NCBI GenBank assembly: GCA_965214435.1
Contig: OZ243960.1
Coordinates: 682,001-746,000 of the forward strand
Origin: Rubrobacter_A sp965214435
GTDB lineage: Bacteria; Actinomycetota; Rubrobacteria; Rubrobacterales; Rubrobacteraceae
DNA: 64,000 nt
Direction: 5' to 3'
Each line of letters opens with the position of its first letter. The stretch's first letter is position 1. Positions 23,820 through 32,383 of the stretch are shown piece after piece. The notes below the pieces were generated by a model. That model was not told where the DNA came from, did not search any database, and was given only the letters and a program-made list of their open reading frames with translations. The position numbers and the translations under genes are program-made.

Positions 23820-25400
23820 TTGCAAAGGTTCAGGTCCCAGACGGGCCCGGTTTTTTACATATCGGTCGTTTTATCCATACTGTTCGTTTTGTGGGGGGCA
23901 CTCTTCACGGAGAACCTCTCGAATACTTTCTCGGCGGTGCTGGACTATGTGATCGCCACCTTTGGTTGGGTATACCTGCTGGCGGTGACGGGATTTCTGG
24001 TGTTCGTCTTGTTCCTGGGACTCAGCCGCTTCGGGAGGATCAAGCTCGGCAAAGACGACGAAGAGCCGGAGTTCACTACCGTTGGGTGGCTTTCAATGCT
24101 CTTCGCGGCGGGCGTAGGCCTGAGCTTCCTTTTCTGGGGGGTTGCGGAGCCGGCGTCACACTTCGGCACCCCACCCTACGGGGCGACCGAAGCCGGGACG
24201 GTCTCGGCAGCGGAGCTTAGCCTGCAGTACACCTTCTTCCACTGGGGTTTGCACCCGTGGGCGGTGTACGCCGTGGTCGCGATGGCGATCGCCTACTTCA
24301 ACTTCCGCCGGGACGGCGGGAACCTCATAAGCGCGGCTCTCCGGCCGTTGATCGGGGACCGGGTAGACGGGCCTATCGGCAAAGCGGTGGATATCCTGGC
24401 TATTTTCGCCGTTCTATTCGGGGTCGCCACGGCGCTCGGGATAGGCGCTTTGCAGCTAAACGGCGGTCTGAACTACGTGTTCGGGATCGCGACGTCGAAC
24501 GTCACCCAGCTAATAATCATCGGTGTTCTGACGGTCGCGTTTATGATCTCCGCGGCCACGGGCATTAGCAAAGGCATTCTCTACCTGAGCCAGTTGAACA
24601 TGGGTATCGCGGTGCTGCTCCTGGTTTTCATACTCGCCGTGGGACCGACGGTCTTTCTGTTCGAGACCTTTACCCAGTCCATCGGGCAGTACCTCGGGGC
24701 CTTTGCGCAGATGAGCTTCAATGCGAGCGCGTTCGAGGACAGTTCGTGGGCCGAAAACTGGACGCTCTTCTACTGGGCGTGGTGGGTCTCCTGGGCGCCG
24801 TTTGTCGGGGTGTTTATAGCCCGCATCTCGCGGGGACGCACGATCCGGGAGTTTGTCCTGGGCGTGCTCTTTGCCCCGACCGCCTTCAGCTTTCTGTGGT
24901 TTACCGTTTTCGGCGGGTCGGCGATCTACCTGGACCTCTACCGGGGAGCGAACATCGCCCAGACGGCCGCCAACAACCTGCCGAAGTCGCTCTTCGATAC
25001 GCTAACGGCTTTCCCGCTCGGGAATGTGACCGCGATACTCGCGATCATACTGGTCAGCATCTTCTTCATCACCTCGGCCGACTCGGCGACGTTCGTCCTG
25101 GGCAGCATGTCCACGGACGGCGCGGTAAACCCCGCGGCGGTGGTGAAGTTGACGTGGGGTGTAATCATCGCTTCTTTTGCGGCCATCCTGCTGGTGGCCG
25201 GCGGCCTGAGCGCCCTCCAGACGGCCACGATTACCGCTGCGGTACCGTTTAGCATAGTAATGATCTGTATCTGCGTGTCGCTCTACAAGTCGCTCTCGGC
25301 CGAGGTAAGAGAAGAGGCCCGGCAACCCGCGCCATCGGAGACCGGCGGGCAGGCGGCCGGAGGTCCGGCGGGTAGACCGGCCCCGAACCTCGACAAGTGA
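23820..25400 (+). CDS. BCCT family betaine/choline transporter
   Basis: Secondary transporter of quaternary ammonium solutes, with 12 helices and 526 residues. The betaine-binding aromatic residues line up with those of BetP: HWGLHPWAVYAV in helix 4 (W-x4-W-x2-Y) and WAWWVSWAPFVG in helix 8, then the family signature ARISRGRTIREFV. In helix 3 the usual GxGxG reads GVGLS. TTG 23820 has AAGGAAG six bases upstream and starts where family members usually start. The C-terminal tail is short, polar and Pro/Gly-rich. The stop overlaps the next gene's ATG (TGATG), so the pair is translationally coupled. Confidence 0.94.
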   Translation: MQRFRSQTGPVFYISVVLSILFVLWGALFTENLSNTFSAVLDYVIATFGWVYLLAVTGFLVFVLFLGLSRFGRIKLGKDDEEPEFTTVGWLSMLFAAGVGLSFLFWGVAEPASHFGTPPYGATEAGTVSAAELSLQYTFFHWGLHPWAVYAVVAMAIAYFNFRRDGGNLISAALRPLIGDRVDGPIGKAVDILAIFAVLFGVATALGIGALQLNGGLNYVFGIATSNVTQLIIIGVLTVAFMISAATGISKGILYLSQLNMGIAVLLLVFILAVGPTVFLFETFTQSIGQYLGAFAQMSFNASAFEDSSWAENWTLFYWAWWVSWAPFVGVFIARISRGRTIREFVLGVLFAPTAFSFLWFTVFGGSAIYLDLYRGANIAQTAANNLPKSLFDTLTAFPLGNVTAILAIILVSIFFITSADSATFVLGSMSTDGAVNPAAVVKLTWGVIIASFAAILLVAGGLSALQTATITAAVPFSIVMICICVSLYKSLSAEVREEARQPAPSETGGQAAGGPAGRPAPNLDK

Positions 25401-26386
25401 TGCGGGTAAGAAGGAACATACTCTCCGGCTTGCTCTTAGCCGTCTTTGTCCTCGTCGTGGCGGGTTGCGGCGGGGACACGGGCACCCGTCCGAGCGGCGG
25501 CAGTATCTCGGAGGATTTCGACTTTAGCGGCCCGCAGAGTACGGCCCAGTTCAACATCGGGTCCGAGAGCTTCACCGAGCAGCAGGTTCTGGGGGAGATC
25601 ACGCTCCAGGCGCTGGAGGCTGCCGGAGCGGACGTCACAGACCGCACCGGGCTCGGCAGCAACGAAGCCGTGCGCCAGGCTCTATTGGCAGACGAGATAG
25701 ATCTTTATTGGGAGTACACCGCTACCGGCTGGCTGGTCTTTCTCGCCAACACAGAGCCTATATCCGACCCGCAGGAACTGTACCGGGCCGTGGCCGAACA
25801 GGACCTGCAAAGGAACGACGTCGAGTGGCTACCGCCCGCCCCGGCCAATAACACCTACGCCATCGCCGCGAGTCAGGAGACCACCGACAGGCTCGGTGTT
25901 CAGAACATCTCTGACTTCGCCCGGCTGGTAGAGGAGCAGCCGGGAGAGGCAAACTTGTGCTTCAGCAACGAGAACGATTTCCGCAGCCGGGTGGACGGTC
26001 TGCCGGGTCTGGAGCAGGAGTACGGCTTTGAGATGCCGGATGAGAATTTGATCATCACGCCCCTCGACGCGGTCTACCAGTTCGTGTCCCGGGGCGAACG
26101 CTGCAACTTCGGCGTGGTATTCCTGACCAGTGGGTTCCTCCAGGAGTACGATGGCCTGCAACTACTCGACGATGACGAAAATTTCTTCGCCGTCTACAAC
26201 CCCTCCCCAACAATGAAGCAGGATACCCTGGACGAGAACCCGCAGCTCGGCGATCTTTTTGCGCCCATCACGGAGAGGCTCGACACCGAGACGCTGCGGA
26301 ACCTGAACTACATGGTCGAGGTGGAAGGAAGACCCGCCGAGGATGTGGCCGGGGAGTGGCTGCGGGAGAACGGGTTTATCGGGTAG
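25400..26386 (+). CDS. Glycine betaine/choline-type ABC substrate-binding lipoprotein (1)
   Basis: A 328-residue extracytoplasmic binding protein of the ProX/OpuAC-like class. The signal peptide ends in the lipobox VAGC (Cys about residue 23), so it is a lipoprotein. The mature part starts with the classic IGSESFTEQQVLGEI and contains DLYWEYTATGW. ATG 25400 overlaps the transporter stop; GTG 25397 is possible. No ABC permease or ATPase is nearby. A paralogue sits at 36831-37802. It could serve an ABC system elsewhere or be a dedicated partner or sensor for the adjacent BCCT carrier (inference). Confidence 0.9.
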   Translation: MRVRRNILSGLLLAVFVLVVAGCGGDTGTRPSGGSISEDFDFSGPQSTAQFNIGSESFTEQQVLGEITLQALEAAGADVTDRTGLGSNEAVRQALLADEIDLYWEYTATGWLVFLANTEPISDPQELYRAVAEQDLQRNDVEWLPPAPANNTYAIAASQETTDRLGVQNISDFARLVEEQPGEANLCFSNENDFRSRVDGLPGLEQEYGFEMPDENLIITPLDAVYQFVSRGERCNFGVVFLTSGFLQEYDGLQLLDDDENFFAVYNPSPTMKQDTLDENPQLGDLFAPITERLDTETLRNLNYMVEVEGRPAEDVAGEWLRENGFIG

Positions 26387-26473
26387 CGAGTCCCCGGGTA
26401 GCGGAACCGCCGGGGAATCTTCCCGCGTATAATCTCTCCGGCGGCTCTAACCCGTGGAAGGAGGCCACCGGAG

Positions 26474-28180
26474 TTGCAGAACGGAGAGATAACCCGCGCC
26501 CTGGAGACCATCGTTACGCTGATGGAGATCAAGGGCGAAGAGCACTACCGGGTGCTGGCCTACCAGCGGGCGGCCGAAGCCGTTTCCGCCGCCGGCCGGC
26601 CGGTCAAGGAATTAGAGAGCCCGAGAGAACTTCCGCACGTCGGGGCCACCACGGCCGAGGTAATAAGCGACCTCGCCGCGGACCGGACGCCGCGGATACT
26701 GGCCGAACTACTGGAAGAGATACCGTCCGGCCTCGTCGAGGTCACCCGCCTGCCGAACGTCGGGCCGCGCACCGCCGGTAGGCTGTGGCAGGAGCTTGGC
26801 GTGGAGAGCGTGGAAGGGCTCGCGGGGATGGAGGAAAAGGAGATCAGCGCCCTCAAAGGTTTCGGCAAGAAGAGCGCCGAGCGTATACTCAAGGCCGCCA
26901 AAAACTACAACGAAACTGAACGCCGGATGCTGCTCAACGACGCCACGGAACTCGGGGAGCACTTGTTATCTTTCGTCCGCTCTCACCCCGCCACGACCGC
27001 CGCGGAGCTTGCCGGGTCCCTCCGTCGCCGCAAGGAGACTGTCGGCGACCTCGACATCGTGGCTTCCAGCGAGGACGCCCAGGCTCTGGCCGACGCCTTC
27101 GCGGAAGCGGACTTCGTGGAAGAGGTCGTGGCCCACGGACCGAGCAAAGTCTCCATAAAGTGCGCCGGGGTAGACGTAGACTTGCGGATAGTGGCCCCCG
27201 AAGCGTTCGGCTCGCTGCTGCACCACTTTACCGGCAGTCAGGCTCACAACATTGTGCTTCGCGAAAGGGCCGTGAAACGGGGCTTGAATATCTCCGAGTA
27301 CGGCCTCGCGGAAGCCGGCAGCGGCGACTACAAAACGGTGAAGAGCGAGGAGGAGCTGTTCGAGAAGCTCGGGCTGCCGTATATCCCGCCGGAGCTGCGG
27401 GAAGATACCGGGGAGTTGCAGGCCGCCGACGAGGGGCGGCTGCCGGACCTCGTGGAAGTCGGCGACGTCCGGGGGGACCTGCACGTCCACACGGAGTACT
27501 CCGACGGCAAGGGGACCATCGAGAGCATGGCCGAAGCCGCCATCGCGCTCGGCTACGAGTACCTGGTGTTCTGCGACCACTCCCAGAGCCTGCGCGTCGC
27601 TAACGGCTTATCCCCCGAACGCTTGAAGAAGAAGCTAAAGGCCGTCCGGGAGGCTGACGAGAAGTACGAGGAGATCCACCTGCTCTGCGGCTCGGAGGTG
27701 GACATCCTCAAAGACGGCTCCCTGGACTACGAGGACGGGTTGCTGGCGGAGTTGGACTTCGTGGTCGCCAGCGTGCACACGTCTTTTCAGGTCGGCGAGG
27801 AGGCGATGACGGAACGCGTGATCCGGGCCATAAACAACCCCCACGTCCGCACCGTCGCCCACCCGACCGGCCGCGTCCTGAACCGCCGCGAACCCTACGC
27901 CGTGAACGTCTCAAGACTCATAAAAGAAGCCAAGGCTACCGGGACCCAGCTAGAGCTGAACTCCTACCCCGACCGCCTCGACCTCTCCGTGCCCTACGTC
28001 CGGGAGGCCGTCGGGGAGGGCGTAAACATCACCATAGACACCGACGCCCACGACGAGAACTCCCTGAGCTTTATGAAGTACGGCGTCTCCCAGGCCCGGC
28101 GGGCGTGGGTCGAGAAGGAGAGCATAATAAACTGCCTGCCGTGGCCCGAGTTCGAGAAGTACCTGGATAGCGGGAAGTAG
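26474..28180 (+). CDS. polX: DNA polymerase X family with PHP domain
   Basis: Bacterial PolX, a repair polymerase with gap-filling and associated nuclease activity, 568 residues. An N-terminal 8-kDa-like helix-hairpin-helix region includes LPNVGPRTAGRLW. Next come the nucleotidyltransferase palm with GSLRRRKETVGDLDIV and VDVDLRIV, which supply the catalytic aspartates, and the fingers/thumb. A C-terminal PHP domain carries DLHVHTEYSDGKG, CDHS and the late DTDAH. The start is TTG 26474, with GGAGG and GGAG upstream. It is a stand-alone unit. Confidence 0.95.
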   Translation: MQNGEITRALETIVTLMEIKGEEHYRVLAYQRAAEAVSAAGRPVKELESPRELPHVGATTAEVISDLAADRTPRILAELLEEIPSGLVEVTRLPNVGPRTAGRLWQELGVESVEGLAGMEEKEISALKGFGKKSAERILKAAKNYNETERRMLLNDATELGEHLLSFVRSHPATTAAELAGSLRRRKETVGDLDIVASSEDAQALADAFAEADFVEEVVAHGPSKVSIKCAGVDVDLRIVAPEAFGSLLHHFTGSQAHNIVLRERAVKRGLNISEYGLAEAGSGDYKTVKSEEELFEKLGLPYIPPELREDTGELQAADEGRLPDLVEVGDVRGDLHVHTEYSDGKGTIESMAEAAIALGYEYLVFCDHSQSLRVANGLSPERLKKKLKAVREADEKYEEIHLLCGSEVDILKDGSLDYEDGLLAELDFVVASVHTSFQVGEEAMTERVIRAINNPHVRTVAHPTGRVLNRREPYAVNVSRLIKEAKATGTQLELNSYPDRLDLSVPYVREAVGEGVNITIDTDAHDENSLSFMKYGVSQARRAWVEKESIINCLPWPEFEKYLDSGK

Positions 28181-28191
28181 GCCGGTCGCCG

Positions 28192-28509
28192 GTGGCCTGG
28201 GTAATTTTACTGGTTGCGGGGCTGTTCGAGATCGGCTTCGCCTTCGGCCTGAAGTTCTCGGAGGGCTTTACCCGCATGTGGCCGACGATCGGCATGGCGG
28301 CCTCCGGGGGCGTGAGCTTCTACCTGCTCTCCGTGGCGCTAAAGACCCTGCCGGTCGGGACCGCCTACGCCGTCTGGACCGGCATCGGGGCGGCCGGTAC
28401 CGCTGTTCTGGGCATCCTGCTGCTCTCCGAGTCGAGCGAGATCCTGCGTCTGCTTTCAATTCTCTTAATAGTGGTCGGCGTCGTCGGTCTCCGGCTCACC
28501 TCAGCGTAA
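28192..28509 (+). CDS. SMR family exporter, Gdx/SugE type (guanidinium exporter)
   Basis: A 105-residue, four-helix small multidrug resistance protein. The key Glu is in AGLFEIGFA (residue about 12). The helix 3 sequence GTAYAVWTGIGA is characteristic of the SugE/Gdx subgroup, which exports guanidinium; EmrE-type drug exporters differ there. Gdx functions as a dual-topology homodimer, so one gene is enough. The start is GTG 28192, 11 bases after polX, with only a weak Shine-Dalgarno. I saw no guanidine riboswitch upstream. Confidence 0.9.
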   Translation: MAWVILLVAGLFEIGFAFGLKFSEGFTRMWPTIGMAASGGVSFYLLSVALKTLPVGTAYAVWTGIGAAGTAVLGILLLSESSEILRLLSILLIVVGVVGLRLTSA

Positions 28510-28522
28510 GGACACCGGGCTG

Positions 28523-28574
28523 TTTCAGCTTGTCAGCGCTTCAGCCAAAAGCTCTGGTTGGCTGACCGCTGAAA
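28523..28574 (+). repeat. Dispersed intergenic repeat, copy 2 (hairpin-forming)
   Basis: TTTCAGCTTGTCAGCG (28523-28538) matches 46612-46627 exactly, and 15 of these bases match copy 1. The element ends in GCTGAAA (28568-28574), the inverse of its beginning, with an inner CAGCC/GGCTG pair (28542-28546 and 28559-28563). It can fold into a nested hairpin 14 bases after the SMR exporter gene. Confidence 0.7.
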
Positions 28575-28621
28575 GTGTGTAGTTTGGAAGGACAGTGCTT
28601 CCGTGATCCGTTGCAATAACA

Positions 28622-28915
28622 CTACCGGGGTCGGTTGCCGAGTGTGTACCATGCGACGACGACACAGACCAGAGCCAGTATTGCGAGCGGTCCCAGGAAC
28701 GTGGGGTCGGCGACCGTGCTGGAAAACCCGAACAACGAGTGCGCTACCAGACCGCAGATCAAGGCTACTACCAGTACGGTAGACACGATGCCTCTGAGGC
28801 GTAACTGTCCACCTCCACTAGTAGGTCTGCGCGAATCCTTCTCTACCTTCACCTCAATTCCCTCCGCGACGCGTTCCGCTTCTTGAGACGCTTTCCCGAT
28901 GATCACGCCGCCCAA
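28622..28915 (-). CDS. Small two-helix membrane protein
   Basis: A 97-residue protein with a charged N-terminal half (KASQEAERVAEGIEVKVEKD), then two hydrophobic helices (about 43-62 and 70-90). TTG 28915 has GAGG about 7 bases upstream; GTG 28906 is another option. The start overlaps the tail of the upstream small gene by 62 bases, so one of the two borders may be wrong. No family recognised. Confidence 0.5.
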   Translation of the reverse strand: MGGVIIGKASQEAERVAEGIEVKVEKDSRRPTSGGGQLRLRGIVSTVLVVALICGLVAHSLFGFSSTVADPTFLGPLAILALVCVVVAWYTLGNRPR

Positions 28916-29138
28916 GTCGGGACCTCAGCGGACCTTCTTCAGGTGTCAGTCTTAATAACAGAGCCACGCTAGACACGATTGAAAAGCCCGTTGCACATCC
29001 GAGGGCGAAGTTGGCCGCTGGTGGAAGACCGTGGACGGTGCTGCTAATAACCACAACGGCCGCCAGCAAGGGCACAATGGCTTTCAACATTTTAGTGGAA
29101 GGCCACTCGCCGGTCTGCCGACTCTCGTGTATTCTCAT
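28854..29138 (-). CDS. Small two-helix membrane protein
   Basis: A 94-residue frame with two hydrophobic helices (about 18-37 and 42-62), followed by an Arg-rich tail that overlaps the next gene. An internal ATG (MLKAIVPLL, residue 17) may be the true start. The Arg-rich tail looks like out-of-frame sequence, which raises the possibility of a frameshift. No family recognised. Confidence 0.45.
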   Translation of the reverse strand: MRIHESRQTGEWPSTKMLKAIVPLLAAVVVISSTVHGLPPAANFALGCATGFSIVSSVALLLRLTPEEGPLRSRLGRRDHRESVSRSGTRRGGN

Positions 29139-29278
29139 AATCGGCGTTCCTTTCCATAACCCGTACTGACGAGCATATTATTTATCGTCGGGCTGGGCTT
29201 GAGTATCCCTCAAAGGTAAGGGCCAGGTCACGTTCTCGGATGTGCTACAGGTTATGCTCCTGGCACGGACCGTACTCT

Positions 29279-29557
29279 TTAAACCCTGGCCTGATCCCTC
29301 GGTCCCTTGGCTAGAATCACTTCATCACCTCCGCGCGGGCCTCGCGGTTTCGGTCCACAGTCGTCAGGGTCCCGTCTCCGGCGGCGGTATGGTCCACGAC
29401 CTCCACGCTCCTCACGACCACCGGCGAGCAGTACGAGCCATACCGGAGCTGGGAGTCGATGCCCTTTTACCCTGGGGCTGGCCCATAAGCGGCGGACCCA
29501 AACTCCGTAGAAAATTACTACCAGAACCGCGACTACCATCTCGGCCACGGAGATCAC
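29279..29557 (-). CDS. Possible small membrane protein
   Basis: A 92-residue frame: one strong N-terminal membrane helix (MISVAEMVVAVLVVIFYGV), then a basic patch and an Arg-rich, low-complexity remainder that may not be genuine coding sequence. GTG 29557 has GAGGAG close upstream. It diverges from the GntR gene across a 79-base gap with a perfect palindrome. Weak call. Confidence 0.35.
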   Translation of the reverse strand: MISVAEMVVAVLVVIFYGVWVRRLWASPRVKGHRLPAPVWLVLLAGGREERGGRGPYRRRRRDPDDCGPKPRGPRGGDEVILAKGPRDQARV

Positions 29558-29611
29558 TTCTCCTCTGCCCTACAATTGTCCTAGCACTTTATGACAATAA
29601 TAGTAGTATAG

Positions 29612-29623
29612 TGTCATATGACA
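29612..29623. promoter_or_regulatory. Palindromic operator candidate upstream of the GntR gene
   Basis: TGTCATATGACA is a perfect 12-bp palindrome ending 13 bases before the GTG start at 29637. A further half-site, ATGACA, lies at 29591-29596. The surrounding DNA (29585-29625) is A+T-rich. Autoregulation is common in this regulator family, so self-binding is likely (inference). Confidence 0.5.
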
Positions 29624-29636
29624 GTAGGACGGTCAA

Positions 29637-30572
29637 GTGGATTTAAAGGTAGATTCAAAAAGTCACGTACCGGTACGGGTGCAGTTGGAGGAGCAAATCA
29701 AGCACCTTATCCTGTACGGGAAGCTGGAGGTTGGGAGCCGATTACCGAGTATCCGGGAGCTTGCCGGGTACCTGCGGGTAAACCGCAACACGGTGGCGCG
29801 GGTGGTATCCGAGTTAGAGCGTGGTGGATACGTGGAGAGCCGCCGCGGCAGCGGGGTATTTGTGATCGATCCCCCGGCCGAGACCCGGAACCCCAGACGA
29901 GAGCGGTTTCTGGAGCGGGTGGTGGAGCAAGCACAAGCCGAGGGTGTACCGGTAGAAGAGTTGGGTTACGAGCTTCTGACCCGGGCGAGTACCTTGCCAG
30001 TCGACAAGGTGCCGCTACTGTTCGTGGAGTGCAACCGGTGGGAGGTCGAGCGGTTCTCGACCGAGCTTGAGGAGCGGCTGCCGGTGCGGGTGGAGAGCGT
30101 ACTCCTTGAAGAGTTGGAAGAGAGGATAGTCGCGGAAAAAGAGCCGCCCTGGCGCATCGTGGTAACGACCTTCTACTACGTGATCGAGGTCGAGCAGACA
30201 CTCGCGGGCACCGGACTGGAGACCTTTGCGCTGCTTACGGAGGCGGCGATAGACGGGTTGCGGAGGCTTGCGGAGATGCCGGAGGGTACGACGGTCGGGG
30301 TCATTGGCAACTCCAGAACGTGTGTCGAGAACCTCATGAAGTCTCTGGAAGGGTCGGGCCTGGATCACCTGGACTTTTTCCAGCTCCGTATCGAGAATAG
30401 CGAAGAATCCGCCCGGGCAGAGCTTTTACAGGCTGGGGCGGTGGTTTGCGCAAGCTCCGTACTCGGATGGGTCGAAAAGTTAAACCTACCGGAAGAAACA
30501 GAGCTCATAGTGCAGGACCGTACCCTCAGCAAGGGCGGTATGGAGATGCTCGGCAGGGTGCTCCGCCGGTAG
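29637..30572 (+). CDS. GntR family transcriptional regulator
   Basis: A 311-residue regulator. The N-terminal winged helix (about residues 10-80) reads VPVRVQLEEQIKHLI, GSRLPSIRELAGYLRVNRNTVARVV and SRRGSGVFV, matching the short-helix YtrA-like branch of GntR proteins. The C-terminal 220 residues are not the usual YtrA tail. They look like an alpha/beta domain (VPLLFVECNRWEVE, TTVGVIGNSRTC), perhaps a ligand-binding fold of the periplasmic-binding type. GTG 29637. The gene ends at a strong bidirectional terminator and is divergent from small membrane protein genes. Confidence 0.85.
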   Translation: MDLKVDSKSHVPVRVQLEEQIKHLILYGKLEVGSRLPSIRELAGYLRVNRNTVARVVSELERGGYVESRRGSGVFVIDPPAETRNPRRERFLERVVEQAQAEGVPVEELGYELLTRASTLPVDKVPLLFVECNRWEVERFSTELEERLPVRVESVLLEELEERIVAEKEPPWRIVVTTFYYVIEVEQTLAGTGLETFALLTEAAIDGLRRLAEMPEGTTVGVIGNSRTCVENLMKSLEGSGLDHLDFFQLRIENSEESARAELLQAGAVVCASSVLGWVEKLNLPEETELIVQDRTLSKGGMEMLGRVLRR

Positions 30573-30581
30573 AAAAAGATC

Positions 30582-30617
30582 GAGGCCCCGCAGAGTTGCC
30601 CGCGGAGCCTCATTTTT
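30582..30617. terminator. Bidirectional Rho-independent terminator
   Basis: GAGGCCCCGC pairs with GCGGAGCCTC (one mismatch) around a 10-base loop. It is followed by TTTTT (30613-30617) on the plus strand. On the other side, AAAAA (30573-30577) supplies the T-run for the minus strand. It separates the convergent GntR and trxB genes. Confidence 0.85.
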
Positions 30618-30645
30618 CGGGATAGACCGTTTATGGTCTACGGTT

Positions 30646-31671
30646 TTAAGCCGCGCCTTCCTCCCGCTCATCTTCTTCGACCTCTTCGTCTTTCTCGGCA
30701 TTCCAGACGCCCGGGTCCTCGAACTCCTCGCCCTCGCCCTGGGCTTCGAGCCAGCGTTCGGCGTCGATGGCCGACCTGCAGCCGTCGCCAGCGGCGGTAA
30801 CAGCCTGCCGGTAGCGGGTGTCGGAGACGTCGCCGGCCGAGAAGACACCCGGCACGCTCGTCATTGTGTGCTCTTTCTGGATTATGTAGCCACCCCCGTC
30901 CGTCTCGACGAGGCCCTTGAAGAGACTAGTCGAGGGCTCGTGACCGATGGCCGCGAAAAAGCCGTCTACCGCGACGTCCTGCTCCTCGCCGGTCTTTACG
31001 TTGCGGATGTGGATGCCTTCCACGGAGTCCTCGCCGTGGATCTCATCTACCACCGTGTCGGTGACGAAGTGGATCTTCGGGTTGTTCTGCGCCCGCTCCA
31101 GCATGATCTTGGACGCCCGGAAGGTGTCGCGCCGGTGGACTAGCATAACCTCCGAGGCGTACTTCGAGAGCACCAGAGACTCTTCCATCGCCGTGTCCCC
31201 GCCGCCGACGACCGCGACTTTCTTGTCCTTGAAAAAGAATCCGTCGCAGGTGGCGCAGCCACTCACGCCCCGGCCCATAAGGCGCTGCTCGCTCTCAAGG
31301 CCGAGCCACTTGGCCTTGGCCCCGGTCGCGACCACGACAGTCTTTGCCAGTACCGGCTCTTCTTCAGGGCTACCTTCGGCCCACAGCTTGAACGGCCGCT
31401 CCGAGAGGTCTACGCGCTCGACGTTGTCCGGGCGCATCTCCGCCCCGAACCGCTCCGCCTGCGCCTCAAACTTGTCCATCATGTCCGGACCCACGATGCC
31501 TTCTTCAAAGCCCGGATAGTTCTCGACGTCACTGGTCAGCATGAGCTGGCCGCCGGTCTCAAAACCCTGAAAGACCACGACGTCCATGCTCGCCCGCGAG
31601 CCGTACAAAGCCGCCGTGTACCCGGCTGGTCCGGAGCCTACTATCGCCATGTCATAGACTTTATGCGCCAC
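30646..31671 (-). CDS. trxB: Thioredoxin reductase with acidic C-terminal tail
   Basis: NADPH-dependent FAD enzyme that reduces thioredoxin. The start is GTG 31671 (AHKVYDMAIVGSGPAGYTA), which has AAGGAG 8 bases upstream; the open frame beyond it is not needed. The FAD motif GSGPAG, the redox pair CATC (in SGCATCDGFF), the NADPH motif GGGDTAMEE and the second FAD motif FSAGDV are intact. The length of 341 aa exceeds the usual 310-320 because of a C-terminal extension of about 35 residues, very rich in Glu and Asp. No thioredoxin gene is adjacent. Confidence 0.96.
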   Translation of the reverse strand: MAHKVYDMAIVGSGPAGYTAALYGSRASMDVVVFQGFETGGQLMLTSDVENYPGFEEGIVGPDMMDKFEAQAERFGAEMRPDNVERVDLSERPFKLWAEGSPEEEPVLAKTVVVATGAKAKWLGLESEQRLMGRGVSGCATCDGFFFKDKKVAVVGGGDTAMEESLVLSKYASEVMLVHRRDTFRASKIMLERAQNNPKIHFVTDTVVDEIHGEDSVEGIHIRNVKTGEEQDVAVDGFFAAIGHEPSTSLFKGLVETDGGGYIIQKEHTMTSVPGVFSAGDVSDTRYRQAVTAAGDGCRSAIDAERWLEAQGEGEEFEDPGVWNAEKDEEVEEDEREEGAA

Positions 31672-31794
31672 GGTACACACTCCTTGCGTATGTAAACTTG
31701 TAGGACCATAATATTTTAGTACATCCTGCAAACCAGATGGCTTACTCTTTCACACCGGCCGGCGTGAGATGCTAACCATCTAAAGAGGAGAAGT

Positions 31795-32361
31795 TTGGTC
31801 CGGGTTCTGCTCGTTGTAGCGGTTGCGGTAATCGTCGGGGGTGCGGCTTTCTTCGTCGTCCGGTCGGGGGATGAGACGGCCCGGGATCCGGGCACGGTCC
31901 CGGAAGAGCCGCAAAGCAGATCAGCGCAGAGCGGAGATGGAGGAGTTCGGCCGGCCACCACCAGGGCCGACGTTGCAACCACGACTGACCGTACCTGCGC
32001 TCCAGGAGGCTCCCCGGAGGTTACCGGTCGGACCCGGATAGGCTCTTTTGCTGCACCGGAGGGCGTACCGGATTACGAAGTAATCGAGGAGCAGCCGGAC
32101 GGTAAAGACGGGGCCTGCGCGGTGCGGCTGCTCGCCGACACGAAATCCCGGAGCCGGGCGGATTTCGTGCTCATCGTCCGAGACCTGAAGGCCCGCTACG
32201 CGGATTACGACGCCGCTTCGGTGGAGTTCATCGATCTTAGCACGACGCTCGACTACCTCGGCGGCGCCCTCATATTCAACACCCCGGAAGGCGCAAACTT
32301 CCTGGGCTACACGCGGTTTCTACCGAACTCCGATGGCTACGTAGTCTCCGCGGCAGAATGA
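31795..32361 (+). CDS. Membrane-anchored extracytoplasmic protein, unknown
   Basis: A 188-residue protein: an N-terminal hydrophobic anchor (VRVLLVVAVAVIVGGAAFFVV), a Ser/Thr/Pro/Arg-rich linker (about 28-65), then a folded domain with two Cys (TCAPGGS and GACAVRL) that could form a disulfide. TTG 31795 follows GAGGAG. It is divergent from trxB. No family recognised. The closing segment (NTPEGANFLGYTRFLPNSDGY) is well ordered, so the frame is real. Confidence 0.7.
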   Translation: MVRVLLVVAVAVIVGGAAFFVVRSGDETARDPGTVPEEPQSRSAQSGDGGVRPATTRADVATTTDRTCAPGGSPEVTGRTRIGSFAAPEGVPDYEVIEEQPDGKDGACAVRLLADTKSRSRADFVLIVRDLKARYADYDAASVEFIDLSTTLDYLGGALIFNTPEGANFLGYTRFLPNSDGYVVSAAE

Positions 32362-32383
32362 CCGTGCCCGCGGGAGAAGTCAG

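Noticed and set aside
23663..24220. A 185-codon frame overlapping the start of the BCCT gene
   Set aside because: It is out of frame with a clear transporter and has no coherent domain.
29242..29646. A 134-codon plus-strand frame before the GntR gene
   Set aside because: Low-complexity and Pro/Arg-rich, it crosses the regulator's promoter and palindrome. It is not credible as coding.
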